Source: Lactarius indigo (lineage: Eukaryota > Basidiomycota > Agaricomycetes > Russulales > Russulaceae). Taken from it: 64,000 nucleotides of DNA. The translations under genes and the position numbers were made by a program. The number at the start of each line of letters is the position of its first letter. The first letter of the stretch is position 1. A model generated the notes under the pieces. The model searched no databases. It was not told the origin of the DNA and saw only the letters and a list, made by a program, of their open reading frames with translations. The stretch covers positions 496,001 through 560,000 of the forward strand of contig JAFKAC010000024.1 in assembly GCA_025766275.1 (NCBI GenBank), written 5' to 3'. Shown piece by piece: positions 23,493 through 34,265 of the stretch.

Positions 23493-24007
23493 ACTTCCCT
23501 GATGTCCTGCTTGGCCTGTCCCAAAATTCCCAACGGATCGAAATGGTTGTATCGTAACGTCACTTTTAATTAGAGGGGTCCAACTTCAGTACATAATGTG
23601 GCGATGATACATTATCGTTATCCTTGTGTTCCTGTAGTAGCATATTCGTTCCCTGAGTAATTACCTTTTACTTTCATTGTAGGCAACATTCGATCCGTTC
23701 CGCTTTCGAGTGCGTGACCTAATAACCATTTCTAGATTCGCCCATCATACAGTATCGGGCGATGCGTGGATGCGCCTCTGATATAGTCAGGACGACGCGC
23801 CGTAACTGCTGAGTTCGTTTTCTCCCACAGGGTTGTGGGCAGGTCCTTGGGGCTACCGACGGCGGGCGAGAATAGTAGTGGTAGATCAGGCCAGCGGAAC
23901 GGTTATTAACTCGGGAGTAATTTAAGTTTCTGCATGGGAGTTGATCTCGCAACTGAGTCCTTACACTTTCTGATAGTAAGAACGGGGAATGTGGGTGGAT
24001 GGGCCGT
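23493..24007. other. Intergenic region with a degraded gene relic
   Basis: Apart from the relic at 23710-23960 I see no feature. Confidence 0.45.
23710..23960 (+). pseudogene. Degraded fragment related to the hypothetical gene at 29367-30106
   Basis: Stretches such as ACC(T/C)AATAACCATT, GGGCGATGCGTGGATGC, TGCTGAGTTCGTTTTCTC and GGGAGTTG...GCAACTGAGTCCTTACACT follow the order seen at 29820-30106, separated by indels. No open frame remains. Confidence 0.55.
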
Positions 24008-24068
24008 CAGCGAGGCGGAGTAGAGGGTATTTTCTTTTTAAAAAAAGCTTTACCAGAAGAACATTCTG

Positions 24069-24465
24069 TTGAGATCGAGCGCAGATAATGCGCGATGAAC
24101 ATTTGCTTCCGTCACGCGTACTTTAAAAACCTTACTCTAGCACAATACATCTGTCCGTCGCCTGTCCCCCTGAATATCTGTTAGCATGACAGCCATACGT
24201 ATTACACCTTTTGACTCCGTAGTACAAGTACTTTCGTTCCCTCGTACCTAGCACCTCAGACATCGCTCGTACACGCGCGATACTGAGGTGAGCTTACTTT
24301 ACCACTCGTTTACTTTCAGCACGCTTACGCCTAGAAAGACTATCCGTTCTTTCTAGGTAAATACAATATAGACATCGCTCGTACACGCGCGATACTGAGA
24401 CTATCCGTTCTTTCTAGTTCGCCTCGCGCGCTGCTTCCGAGCTCCCGAAACTATCCATAACTTAC
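24069..24465. mobile_element. 397-bp insertion with 8-bp target-site duplication and modular hairpins
   Basis: ACATTCTG occurs at 24061-24068 and again at 24466-24473. Between them lies DNA absent from the intact aminotransferase gene, and removing it restores colinearity. No terminal inverted repeats are visible. Inside are two perfect hairpins: CACCTCAG...CTGAGGTG at about 24252-24289 and CCTAGAAAG...CTTTCTAGG at about 24330-24357. Trimmed copies of both hairpins are fused at 24370-24417. An 8-bp duplication suggests a hAT-like transposase, but the missing inverted ends make the class uncertain. Confidence 0.65.
24370..24417. repeat. Fused partial copies of two upstream hairpins
   Basis: A 30-bp segment beginning AGACATCGCTCG repeats 24258-24287 exactly. 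It is joined to an 18-bp segment (ACTATCCGTTCTTTCTAG) that repeats the end of the second hairpin near 24339-24356. Confidence 0.8.
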
Positions 24466-27452
24466 ACATTCTGGCATCTGGGGATTTCCATTCTCTCGCT
24501 GAGCGCGGTGGAAATCCACAACTTTGCGCACGTGCGCGAAGAAGAAGTCGCGGCCCCAGGAGCGCAGGAGGGTGGCGACGACAGCCCGGGAGAAGGACGC
24601 GACGTCTGCATGTTCGCCATAGACACCTGGGGGAGAGCACGGTTCACCGTGGGTATCTCTCGAGTGAGCCTACCACCGACGTGTCTGTCCATCGCGTTGA
24701 GCAGCGGCGCGGGCCCCGTCACGAAGCCAATGCAGATGCGGATGCCTGGGTAGATGGTCTTGCCAAAGCTGTCGAAGCGCAGCACACGCCCGACGCTGCC
24801 GTCCCCAGTTTGGACCTCGAGCGTGAAGTAGGACGAGATGTGCGACCCCGTGCAGAAGTACATAAAGTAGTCCGGATCATCTGGAAATAGAAGTTGCTTG
24901 TTTGTTTTCACTGGAAAACGCAGACGCGAGTAAGCAGCACCTTCGAGGATCACGATGTTATGTTTCCGTGAAATGTCTAGAACGGCCTGACCGCACGGGA
25001 GCGACGTCGTTGCCCCCGTCGGGTTGCATCCGTACTGTTCCACAAATCAACATGTGATCGTAATGAGTTCGGTGGTAAAACGCATACTGGGATGGCATAG
25101 ACGATTTTAGGCTTGGGCTTAGACGAAGGCCAGTGGTCCAAAATCTCTCGAAGATATTGCGAGATGAGCTCATCATCATTGGTCTCAACCTCTGGAACCG
25201 ATAGACATTATCCGCGATGATCACGATCACGACCACGAGACACACAAACGCACCTACTATCTCGCAGAGTAACGTCTCGAATATAGGAATGATGCCGTTT
25301 AATTACGTCGTCAATGCTCGAATTCCCATAGAGCACCGCCGTGGCACACGCATCAGGCTCCTCGAACAAGACAGGACCTCCGTGGCCACAGCCTGGACAC
25401 GTGAGTCAACCAAACGGACCGGGCCTTCGGGTAACAAGCCCACCTTGTACACCGCGTCCTGCAACCCCGCAGCGACGGCGATCCCCCCACCCTTCCCCTA
25501 GCCCCTTCCCGCCAGTGCTCCGGCTCTTGGAACACCGTCAACCACTTGACCATTGGAGGGATTCCGCTCGTAGACGCGTACTGCAAGCCCATTGCGAGCA
25601 GCTCATCGTCCACTTTGAGCTTTACGCTCTCCGTGCCGATGCCGCCCACGCGCGATGCGGTGAACTGGATGCTGATGAGCGAGAACAGCGCGGCGTTGGG
25701 CCTCCCCATGAAGAACGAGATGAAGCTGAGTGTCTGTTCGAGTAGGAAGAGCCCGCGGACTAAGTGCGTGGTTGTTAGGTACGGATGGTGCTAGGGGAGG
25801 CGACGCACTGGGACTGGGTTTGCGTGCCTTGGCAGCTTGCGAGAGAAACGAGGCGTAGAACGAAGCAGGGAGAACTTCTCCGCGATTGGTGGTAGTACGG
25901 GGTTACTATGCACGATTTGCACTATCATATAATGATAGACCGACGTGAGTTACCTTATCAGTGCTTGCTTCATTGGGGGCAATGGCGCTTTTCGAACCAT
26001 TGAGGGTGCCCTCAGATGAGTTCGCCATGATCAACCACTTGCACTCCGGGTCAAGCTCTGGGTCGTTGACTGTTTCAATCAAGGTTTCAATGATTAGTGT
26101 AGTGTTTTATTCGGTTGGCGGACCGGGCCGATCACGCTTACCCGAATATCCGGGTCAAAGTCGTTGTTACACTGGCAATCACTATCGTTTTAAAACTGGC
26201 CACCACTGCCAGAAGTAGAACGATCTCTTCGTATAGAGACTACAGGAAAATCACTTATTGTGCGGGGAGCCACTACGCTCCAGCGTCCACACCCTCTATC
26301 ACTGCCAATGCTACTGTCTTGAGAGGACACCTTTGGCGTTGTCAGATATGGTCGCGCCATCCCTTACAACAAACTCCTATCTTCCCAGAAGAAGAACGCC
26401 CTCCGCTTCCCGATTTTCTTACAGGAAACACGCGCACTCTCCAGGCACGAAGCTGGGCCCCACGCATAAGCGCTCCTCGAATCAGACTGAGGGGGGACGC
26501 ATGGCATATTAGGAAACTCTAGGTGTCGGACGCCAGGTCTCAATCACTCTGCATTATTGCTAACGTTTAGGCACAACCTTTTAGGAAGCCTGATGGATGC
26601 GGGCTCAGCTGCCCGCTTTTTTTTATTTTTATTTTTAAATCCATTTACGTGCGCCTCAGGGCCAATTACCCTATGTAGCACGGCACTGTGTGTACTGATC
26701 TATGTAGGTGTTAACGTCCGTGTGAAGTTCCGTGTATCATAAATACCCCACTCCCGGTGAGGAGTGGCTTGGCTTCCTGTCAAGCGTTGAGGTGAGAGGG
26801 GCGGGCGTACCGCCTTGTCGTGAGATGCAAGCCGCGTTACGAAATTTGCGTGGACTTGAGTATGTGAGGGGGCTTGCTACCATGTCTTCCGCTTCACTCG
26901 ACGTGTCTTGAATGGGCCCGCGAGGTTCGGCGAGTCGTGGGGATGAGAGTGCTTGGTTGGTTAGGGTGTAAGGGTGTGGAGAGTTGGGTTGGGTGTAGAT
27001 GGGGTTAGCTGCCCGCTTACTTTTACTATACTACCTAGCACACGCCTCTAAATGTAGTCTCGGCTATGACCGGTCTGTACCCATGGTACGCATCTCGGAT
27101 TAAAAAAAAAAGAAAACATCACCCTATGCTCTCAAGTTCTAGATGCCACAGAAACGTTACTACCACCAACCCTTCTATCAACGTCAAACTCATATTGGGC
27201 CCGGCGGAGTGACCAGAAAAGAGAGCAAACCGAACCAATCATAGTGATGTCTGGAAGGCCGTCAGCGTCTATCGATCGGTTTATCATAGTCGTTTGTCTT
27301 TCGCTGGCGCGGGAGGTTTTCCTTGACGTGTATTGACATCAAATTGATATACATGTTTACTACGGTTGATCTACAAGTAATCTGGTATGTGCCAATGTGT
27401 CTAGTTACTCCGATACCACAAGCAAACACCTGCCTGTTAAAATCCTAATACA

Positions 27453-27480
27453 ACCCTCAGTACGCGGAAGTGGGCGAACT
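27453..27480. repeat. Partial copy of the hairpin at 27565-27598
   Basis: CCTCAGTACGCGGAAGTGGG then CGAACT matches the downstream hairpin with one difference but lacks the right arm, GAGGGG. Confidence 0.7.
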
Positions 27481-27564
27481 GTGTATTATTGATGACAAAC
27501 CTAATACAACTAAGGCGGGTTATTAGTACTAGTTTTACAGTAATGCGGGCGGTATCAGAACTTA

Positions 27565-27598
27565 CCCCTCAGTACGTGGAAGTGGGCGAACTGAGGGG
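27565..27598. repeat. Perfect short hairpin
   Basis: CCCCTCAGT (27565-27573) and ACTGAGGGG (27590-27598) enclose a 16-bp loop. Confidence 0.75.
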
Positions 27599-27811
27599 AG
27601 AATACGATAAACTATGGGATATTATAGTAACTAGTGTCTATGGATTGCTGTAACCAAATACTGTCCGAATCGTTCGACTGTCTCTCTAGAATGAGGGTAT
27701 CACATGATATGTTTTATTACTCCTCCTGTGGTACGACACTGCCAGTGTATAGGACCTAGGTCCACAGCATCCGATCTACCAGGATACGACATCCTATCAA
27801 GAAGACTCCCA

Positions 27812-29344
27812 ATGAATATTGCGCTCAACGACGATGTACTCCTCTGCATCTTCAACTACTATCGACTGGATAAGAAGGATGCCTGGAATGTCAGACTCGG
27901 GTGGTGCAAGCTCGCTCATGTTTGTCAAAGATGGCGTTACCTCATATACGAATCGGCATACCACCTGGGTTTGCATATTCTATGCACAAACGGCACTCCT
28001 ACCGTGGACACGCTAGGCCATTTACCTCCCTTCCCGATCTTTGTCAGTTACGAGCATACAGATGTAACCATATGGAAGGGAGACGAGTTGGGAATATACC
28101 ACGCGCTCCGTTTGCGTGGTCGTGTACGCCGTATTGACCTCCGTCTCCCGCCTTCGATTTTGCATAGATCCCTTATGCTCATGGACGGAGGATACTTCCC
28201 AAGACTGGAACACCTTTCTCTCTCGGTCGCATTCAATCAAATCACAACTCTCATGCTTCCCAAGATTTTTCTTGCCCCAAATTTACGCCATCTCGTCCTT
28301 TCTGGCGTCACCCTTCCAAAAGGATTGCGGTTTCTCTCCTCCACCGTCTCTCTCGTCACACTCGTACTCAGGGACATCCGAGCTTCTGGTTACCTTTTCC
28401 CGAGGTTATTAGTGTCACGTCTTCACTCCCTTCCCCAACTCGAGGAACTCTCCATTGGTTTTTCCGTCCCCATACCCCGTCCTAACGCTGAAGTGGAACT
28501 GTTAAGTTACCGAGGAACTCCCCTGACGCTTCCTAAACTGAAAACCCTTGGGTTCCAAGGCGTCAGCGCTTATCTGGAATGCCTTGTCGCTCAAATTAGG
28601 GCCCCGCTTCTGGAGCGACTCGACATCGCGTTATTCACTCAAATCTCCTTCACATTACCACTCCTGTCCCACTTCGTTATAAACGAACGGATCAAGCTCG
28701 AGTCCGCGAGGGTACACTTCGGGCGCGATGCGGTCTCCATAATCATGGACCACCGTCACGTTACGGAACGGAACGACGAACTTCTCTACGACGGAAATTT
28801 CAGGTTGCGTGTGATGTGCAAGCAGCTGGACTGGCAAATAGACTGCGCAGGACAGGTCTGCAGCGCGCTTATATCTGCACTATCAGGTGTAGAGGATCTC
28901 GCGCTCGACTTTCACGGACAGACAATGCCGAGCGAATGGCAGAATGGTGGGATCGAGGGCTCAACCTGGCACGAACTTCTCCGACCGTTCATCGGGGTGA
29001 CAAGACTCCATATTTACGAAACGCTCTCAAATGAGCTTTCTCGTGCGCTGCAGGTGGATGAAACAGGATTAGACCCTGGGTTTCTACCCTCTCTGCGAGA
29101 ACTCACAAGCTTTTTCGAAGGGGCGCGTCCTCACGGTCTGTTTGACTCGTTCATTCAAGCTCGTCGGGTCGCGGGTCGCCCAGTCAGCTCTTCGTTCCGA
29201 TTACCTCCATCCTCGCGCTTATCAAGTACTAATTACTCGGAGGTGAGAGTGAACCTGAATTCATTCCCTTTATATGACCTCCTTCTCATAGACCCGATCT
29301 CTTCTTGTCGATGGGTACATTTCCCAAACTTTCGCAGCCCGTGA
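27812..29344 (+). CDS. F-box protein with degenerate LRR region
   Basis: The preferred start is ATG 27812 (MNIALNDDVLLCIFNYYRLD) because it begins the F-box directly; an in-frame ATG at 27704 would add 36 unremarkable residues. The F-box continues as WCKLAHVCQRWRYLIY. Then come repeating LRR-like units (FPRLEHLSLS, APNLRHLVLSGV, LPQLEELSIGF, LPKLKTLGFQGV, LLERLDIAL). The C-terminal SFIQARRVAGRPVSSSF is typical of the large mushroom F-box family. About 510 residues, uninterrupted. F-box proteins usually recruit substrates to SCF ubiquitin ligases; the substrate here is unknown. Confidence 0.8.
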   Translation: MNIALNDDVLLCIFNYYRLDKKDAWNVRLGWCKLAHVCQRWRYLIYESAYHLGLHILCTNGTPTVDTLGHLPPFPIFVSYEHTDVTIWKGDELGIYHALRLRGRVRRIDLRLPPSILHRSLMLMDGGYFPRLEHLSLSVAFNQITTLMLPKIFLAPNLRHLVLSGVTLPKGLRFLSSTVSLVTLVLRDIRASGYLFPRLLVSRLHSLPQLEELSIGFSVPIPRPNAEVELLSYRGTPLTLPKLKTLGFQGVSAYLECLVAQIRAPLLERLDIALFTQISFTLPLLSHFVINERIKLESARVHFGRDAVSIIMDHRHVTERNDELLYDGNFRLRVMCKQLDWQIDCAGQVCSALISALSGVEDLALDFHGQTMPSEWQNGGIEGSTWHELLRPFIGVTRLHIYETLSNELSRALQVDETGLDPGFLPSLRELTSFFEGARPHGLFDSFIQARRVAGRPVSSSFRLPPSSRLSSTNYSEVRVNLNSFPLYDLLLIDPISSCRWVHFPNFRSP

Positions 29345-29366
29345 TGCTGAGCTATACTTCTTCAAC

Positions 29367-30106
29367 TTGCTGAGGAGCAACTCTATTCCGCAGATTGAAA
29401 CATTGTCTTATCCAGAAAGAGAAGGCCATTTCTTCTCTGTCGGTCATAGCACGTATTCTAGGATTCTTGACCGCACTGTCGTACATAGGGGCACTGTGGT
29501 CCCCCAGAGAATATGGTCGCTGCGCCCCATTACTGACAGGTGGCAGCACGTTGGAGAGGCGGTGTTGCAGATGCCCATTTTCTTCGAGGGTATAGACGGG
29601 AGACTTGGTCTTTCCTTGGAAGCCGCGGCTGCAGGTCGATGCCATGGCCTTCGCAACGCACAGGAATTCGTCCCACTCGGCCAGAAGTTGTCAACATCTA
29701 TCCGCATTGCCGTTGGTATCGTTTCTTGTGGTGATAAACCTCACTCGCTGAACCCGTTCTCCGTTCAGTGGCAAGGCTACAAAGATTTCAAGCGACGGGT
29801 TCAGATCCGTGACGCGACGAGCGAGCACAACCCAATAACCATTGCCAGATTTGCTCATCATATTGGGCGATCTGTGGATGCATTTCTCAAGGTCAGTCGG
29901 GTCTTCTCATTTACTAAGGACAACACCGGTGCTGAGTTCGTTTTCTCACTCACCAGACTTGCGGGCCGGACCCCGACCCTACCAACGGAAGGTGGCAGAT
30001 CAGGCCATTTGGCATCCAGCGATGCGACATCATAGTTATTGGAGCAGTTCACGTCTCTGCGGGGAGTTGGATGCCAATCTTGCAACTCAATCGTTACATT
30101 CTCTGA
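29367..30106 (+). CDS. Conserved mushroom hypothetical protein
   Basis: A frame from ATG 29367 covers TVVHRGTVVPQRIWSL and VLQMPIFFEGIDGRLGLSL. A probable in-frame 57-bp intron ends at TTCAG near 29768, followed by GYKDFKRRVQIRDAT and NPITIARFAHHIGRSVDAF. A second intron (GTCAGT...CACCAG, about 29892-29954) must be spliced to reach CGPDPDPTNGRWQIRPFGI, RCDIIVIGAVHVSAGSWMPI and LQLNRYIL, with stop 30104-30106. I recognise this as a recurrent Agaricomycete family of unknown function. The true start is uncertain. It closely follows the F-box gene on the same strand. A decayed relative lies at 23710-23960. Confidence 0.7.
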
Positions 30107-30596
30107 TATCTCCACGTCCCTCGTTCCTACTGAAATGTATCAGATTTACCCCACGCTATATGACACAACTAGGCAAGTTGGCGTAGTACATGTACTTATG
30201 GCAGGTACAGTGTCAAAAATAAGCATGGTCACAAGTCGAGTAGATCAACGAAGGAGCGGTCTCGTGCATAGATAGATAGCTCCAAGAAATATTTTGAATG
30301 CAGTGAGAAAAGTAGAGTGAGCGTAGGCATGAATCAAGAAACAAAACCGAGTAAAGAGCGTCAGTCTACAAGGTGACATGATATGACCATGCGTATTAGT
30401 TCTGCGACATGATATACTGTAACAAGAAATTGTAGGCATAGTTACACAAATGTAAGGTTGCGATGAATAGCTCGGAGACTGGCAATGTGGAGTTGTGGTT
30501 GTGGTGGCCGCCGACGGATGAAGATTCAGGCGCTGGTGTGTTGGTTGGTTGCAGTATGTGGGAGCGGAAAAAGAAAGGACGGAAGAGCTGAGGCAA
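30107..30596. other. Intergenic, no gene recognised
   Basis: No domain was seen on either strand. The minus strand is the 3' flank of the membrane-protein fragment. Confidence 0.4.
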
Positions 30597-31046
30597 CTAT
30601 GTTGGCCATCCACGTGCAATACGCACCGCACCACCTCCGACCCTACCCATGAAATTCCACACAGCCATTGTGCCCTCACCAGGGAAGCCCTCACCGGTCG
30701 CATGCATCGTATTAAAGCTTGACCACGCTGCGCGGTCGTAGTATGTCGGACCACCGGGCCCGACGTACTGACGAGGTATGAACGAGCTGGTCGCGAAGAA
30801 CACGACCGCGCTCGCACCGACACACAATAACGCGTGCTTAGCAATCCCCGCTCCACGCCAATCTGCCAGCCACGCTGTTGCCGTGCTATTGTAGATGTTG
30901 TAGAATCGGCTACATTTCTGCCACTGGCTTATTGGAGCGCTGATTGCGGCGACGTCCTCGACCGCACGGTGGATGACCTCGCACCCGATGTCGACGTCGG
31001 CTTTGAGTGCATGCCACTCTTCGAGCGTTTCGGCAGATAGAGCCGG
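30597..31046 (-). pseudogene. 5'-truncated single-pass membrane protein fused to an aminotransferase exon
   Basis: The open frame encodes ALSAETLEEWHALKADVDIG, then KCSRFYNIYNSTATAWLADW, a hydrophobic segment KHALLCVGASAVVFFATS, and VGPGGPTYYDRAAWSSFNT with a Gly-rich end GRVGGGAVRIARGWPT. It looks like a small mushroom membrane protein with one transmembrane helix; function unknown. No in-frame ATG precedes it. The frame runs directly upstream into aminotransferase sequence (AIHALVNP), with the junction near 31046. Its own start has therefore been lost or replaced. Confidence 0.55.
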
Positions 31047-31692
31047 GTTCACGAGCGCATGTATGGCCTAGACACGCCGATACAAGTTCAACAAGATGGG
31101 CCAGCACCTTCGGATGACGAGCTCGCCTTGTAAATTGCGTCCTGCGATCCCGCAGTGACGCTGACCCTCCATCCTTCCTCGAGCGGCCTCCGCCCGTGGT
31201 CGAGCTCTCGGAACTCCGTCAACCACTCGACCAGTGGGAGCGTACTGTAGGCCCATTGCGAACACCTCGTCGTCCACTTTAAGCTCTACATCCTCGGTGC
31301 CTAAGCCGCCGTCTACGCGTGGCGCGGTGAACTGGACGCCGGTGAGCGGGAACAGCCCCGCATTGGGCTTCCCCGCGAGGAGTGAGATCATGCCGGGCGT
31401 TTGCTCGAGCGGGAAGGATACGCGGACTGTGTGCGTGCGTCTTTGGGTGTGGGCTAGGTGCGCAGGGACTGCAGGGAGACGACACACTTGATTGGATTTG
31501 CGCGCCTTGGAAGCCTGCGAGAAGAACGACGCGGAGAACGACGCGGAGAAAACGACGTCTCCACGATCGATGATGGATGCACTAACTTATTTGCACTGCT
31601 GGACCTACGTATCTCATCTAAGGCCAATAGGCCCACGCCAGGGCCTGTCTCATTGGAGGTGATGGCGTCGTTTGAACTCCCTCGATTGCCAT
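31047..31692 (-). pseudogene. Aromatic aminotransferase fragment (third copy)
   Basis: Homology to the intact gene runs from its N-terminal exon through LLAGKPNAGLFPLTGVQF, VELKVDDEVFAMGLQYA and the exon beginning AIHALVNP. A deletion of about 26 bp after LQYA shifts the frame. The GC-type donor after the DAIYK equivalent is kept (AAG|GCGAGC). The copy ends at the fusion with the membrane-protein fragment. Confidence 0.75.
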
Positions 31693-32689
31693 GATCAATT
31701 TACTTGTTGGCCGTTAAACGTGCTCGTGGGTGAGTATTAGTGGGTAGAGGGTGGATACGAGAGCAGGGGGGGGGGGGTTAAGAGTTTAGCAGTCTGGAGC
31801 GAGAGGGATTGAGAGACCCTAAGACATAAAAGGAAGTCGATCGCGTTGCGAATACGAGGGGAGAGGAGGAGGAACGAAGACGAGTCGAGGAGGAGATTGG
31901 TCGAAGCTTTCACGAAAATGCGTAAAACTACACATGCGTAGTCAGGTAAGTATGAGAGGGGTAGGAAAGTTGATAATGAACCCTTCGAGTTTGGAAACAC
32001 CTAGCAAAAGTTAGTAACAACAATCGTGAAGTTGAGACATAGAGAATGAGAAAGAGGTTAGTAGAATAGTCGAGTAAGAGTAAGAATTTCGGTCTTCAGG
32101 AAAACGAAAGAGAAATGAGGACGAAGAAGACGATATGCCGGGTGCCTTTGTTCTAGACCTGAGCCGATGAGCAGTCAATCCACACGAGGACAAATTAAAA
32201 ACAGGGGAAATTGAGTGTGGAATTGAGCGCGAACGCCAAAGCCTTGTATATACCCAGTCAGTACCTAAGGTCAAACGAGTCGAAATGTGTGAGGAGAAAC
32301 GTCGTAGTAGGGGGAAAGTAAACAAATAGTCCATGATAGAGGAAGATTCGACGAACGAAACCACGCTGCCGGCGCGAGGCAGGAAACGCGAGTCCTAAGT
32401 AAAATGGGAGTCGGTAAGTGGTAGAGCATGGCCAAACGATGGCACTGATGATGACGACGGCGCAGACTAATAGTACAAGGGAGCGTCAGTAAATGTAAAG
32501 TAAAATTAAGACGAATATGGGGGCATCTGTGCCCGAGACAGAGAACGCGAGACTAGAACGATCCAACGAAAGAGAATGTTTGAGACGACAGCACGATGTC
32601 GATCGGCCGATGGTCTGACGATGGCAGAATAGCTGGGGATATGACGAGGAAAGAAACGATAGATTTGTAGGCAGGATGAGGGGAAAATC
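31693..32689. repeat. Spacer 1 of a segmental duplication
   Basis: This is colinear with about 34266-35160, for example AGTCTGGAGCGA(G/A)AG, GGAAGTCGATCGCGTTGCGAA, GAGGAGGAACGAAGA(C/T)GAG and AATGTGTGAGGAGAAAC. It has no coding content that I recognise. A 12-G run lies near 31769-31780. Confidence 0.7.
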
Positions 32690-33243
32690 ACCCTAGCGAT
32701 GTACGTCATTGGTCCAACGGTGCCATCCACTGGCGAATGGAAACGGTAGTAGTCCTGCGGTGCGAGCCGGAAGATCACCAGAGCGCCCCCTGCGTGGCGT
32801 TCTACTTGGTCCTTGTACGCGTCTCCGAGTAACCACGCGAGGGTGAACTCACGTCCCTTGATCCATAATCTGGTCGCCTCGTTGATTGTCTCGAACGCCG
32901 TCAATCGGCAATCTGCCCCGCTCACGAATCAGTTCAGGTCTTCGGGCATCTCGACGGGCTTCAGTTTCCTGAAAACCCTGTAAGGGCAGTTGCCCATGTA
33001 GTAGTGATGGGCACAACGTATCGGTGAAAGAATGTTTCTGGAGAACGTACGTTGTTAAGCCTTCTGCCGAACGGACAGAGACGAAACCCACGTACGAAAA
33101 GACGGTAGAGGTTCTAGGATCTCATCCATGTTGAGTTTGTGGAACTGGTTAAATGCTGGGATATTCCTCACCGACTCGGGAGAATCGTACTTGGTGTCCT
33201 GCTTGACCGAGAGCGACTTGAGCAGCTTGCGGGCTGCAATCAC
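32690..33243 (-). pseudogene. Phosphatidylserine decarboxylase fragment (copy 1)
   Basis: The N-terminal part reads LLKSLSVKQDTKYDSPESVR and NIPAFNQFHKLNMDEILEPL. After a broken stretch come [39 protein letters not shown] and RFHSPVDGTVGPMTYIA. These are blocks of the fungal PSD family, which decarboxylates phosphatidylserine to phosphatidylethanolamine. The copy stops at 32690, before the C-terminal GST-type self-cleavage site that forms the pyruvoyl group, and the frame is broken near 32925-33060. Confidence 0.75.
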
Positions 33244-33299
33244 AGTCAGAACTGTAGGTCAAAAGACTGTTGGATACACACCTCGAGCACCCTCTAACC

Positions 33300-33935
33300 T
33301 CGACTAGGCACCCTGACCGACGATAATCGAGTATCCATGAGACAAGGTTCCACTAAGAGCCATCGACTTACCTTGTATAGTGGCGAATACCGAGTCGCAC
33401 GTATATCCGTGCCCAGACTGCGGGCTATCGATCGGGACAATCTTTCGAGCATTTTCACTATATACGTCCAAAGTAGTCCGGATCACTTGTGGCTTTATAC
33501 ACCCAAATACTCATCAACTGCTCTTGCGTTTATCGAAGAGGTGCAGTTGTTGCTTACGTTAACAGTGTAGTATTCACCAGCGATGAACGTCATTGGCCCA
33601 ATGGTCCCATCCACTGGCAAATGGAAACGGTGGTAGTCCTGCGGCGCGAGCCGGAAGATCACCAGAGTGCCCTCTGCGTAGCGTTCCACTTGGCCCTTGT
33701 ACGCGTCTCCGAGTAACCGTGCGATGGTGAACTCGCGTCCCTTGATCCATAATCTTGTCGCCTCGCTGATTGTCTCGAACGCCATCAATCGACAATCTGC
33801 CCTGTCACGAGTCGGTTCAGGTCTTCGGGCATCTCGACGGGCTTAGCATAGGGCTTCAATTTCCTGAAAAACCCCGTAAGGCAGTTGTCCATGTAGTAGT
33901 GAGGGGCACAACGTACCGGTAAAAGAATTGGTTTC
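33300..33935 (-). pseudogene. Phosphatidylserine decarboxylase fragment (copy 2)
   Basis: It begins near 33935 with [20 protein letters not shown], has a stop after VTGQIVD, then [35 protein letters not shown] and [10 protein letters not shown]. After an intron-like gap, TLDVYSENARKIVPIDSPQ follows. Beyond that the expected catalytic GST region is not recognisable. It is close to copy 1 over 360 bp (33580-33940 versus 32700-33050), indicating tandem duplication. Confidence 0.75.
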
Positions 33936-33939
33936 TGGA

Positions 33940-34265
33940 GAGCGAGATCACTCCAGACGTTTGTCCGAGCGGGAAGAGTCCGCGGACTGTGTGCATGCGT
34001 CTTTGGCCGTGGTGCTAGGGTTGGGCTGGGTGCGCAGGGGCTGCAGGGAGGCGACACACTTGACTGAAGTTGCGCGCCTTGGCAGCTCGCGCGAAGAACG
34101 ACGCAGAGAACGACGCGGAGAAAACGACGTCTCCGTGCTCGGTGATAGATGCACTAACTTACTTGCACTGCTGCACCTACGTACCTTATCTAAGCCTAAT
34201 TGGCCCACGCCAGGGCCCGTCTCACTGGGGGTGATGGCGTCGTTTGAACTTCTTCGACTGCCATA
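33940..34265 (-). pseudogene. Aromatic aminotransferase fragment (fourth copy)
   Basis: Only the first exon region and the stretch up to the VISL equivalent remain. At about 33940-33950 it joins PSD sequence (CCAGAAAC). It matches the third copy at 31390-31692, as expected for a duplicated unit. Confidence 0.7.

Larger units (their letters stand above)
24008..26028 (-). pseudogene. Aromatic aminotransferase pseudogene (second copy)
   Basis: It begins at ATG 26028 with an N-terminus matching the intact gene (MANSSEGTLNGSK). It retains KPNAALFSLISIQF, LQYASTSGIPPMVKWL, YGCNPTGATTSL and FDSFGKTIYPGIRI. Frameshifts occur, for example an extra G in the EGWG run near 25480, and the active-site block is altered around the retained Lys. 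The part encoding the GMFFWY region is split by a 397-bp insertion at 24069-24465. The 3' end stops at about 24008. A product is unlikely to fold. Confidence 0.8.
26029..27811. other. Long intergenic region, no gene recognised
   Basis: Open frames at 26115-26522 and 26557-26742 show no domain. A GCTGCCCGCTT word occurs at about 26607 and 27007. Two related hairpin sequences lie at 27453-27480 and 27565-27598. Confidence 0.5.

Noticed and set aside
24252..24420. Spaced repeats resembling a small CRISPR array
   Set aside because: Only two copies with unequal composition in a eukaryotic genome; they are hairpin modules inside an insertion.
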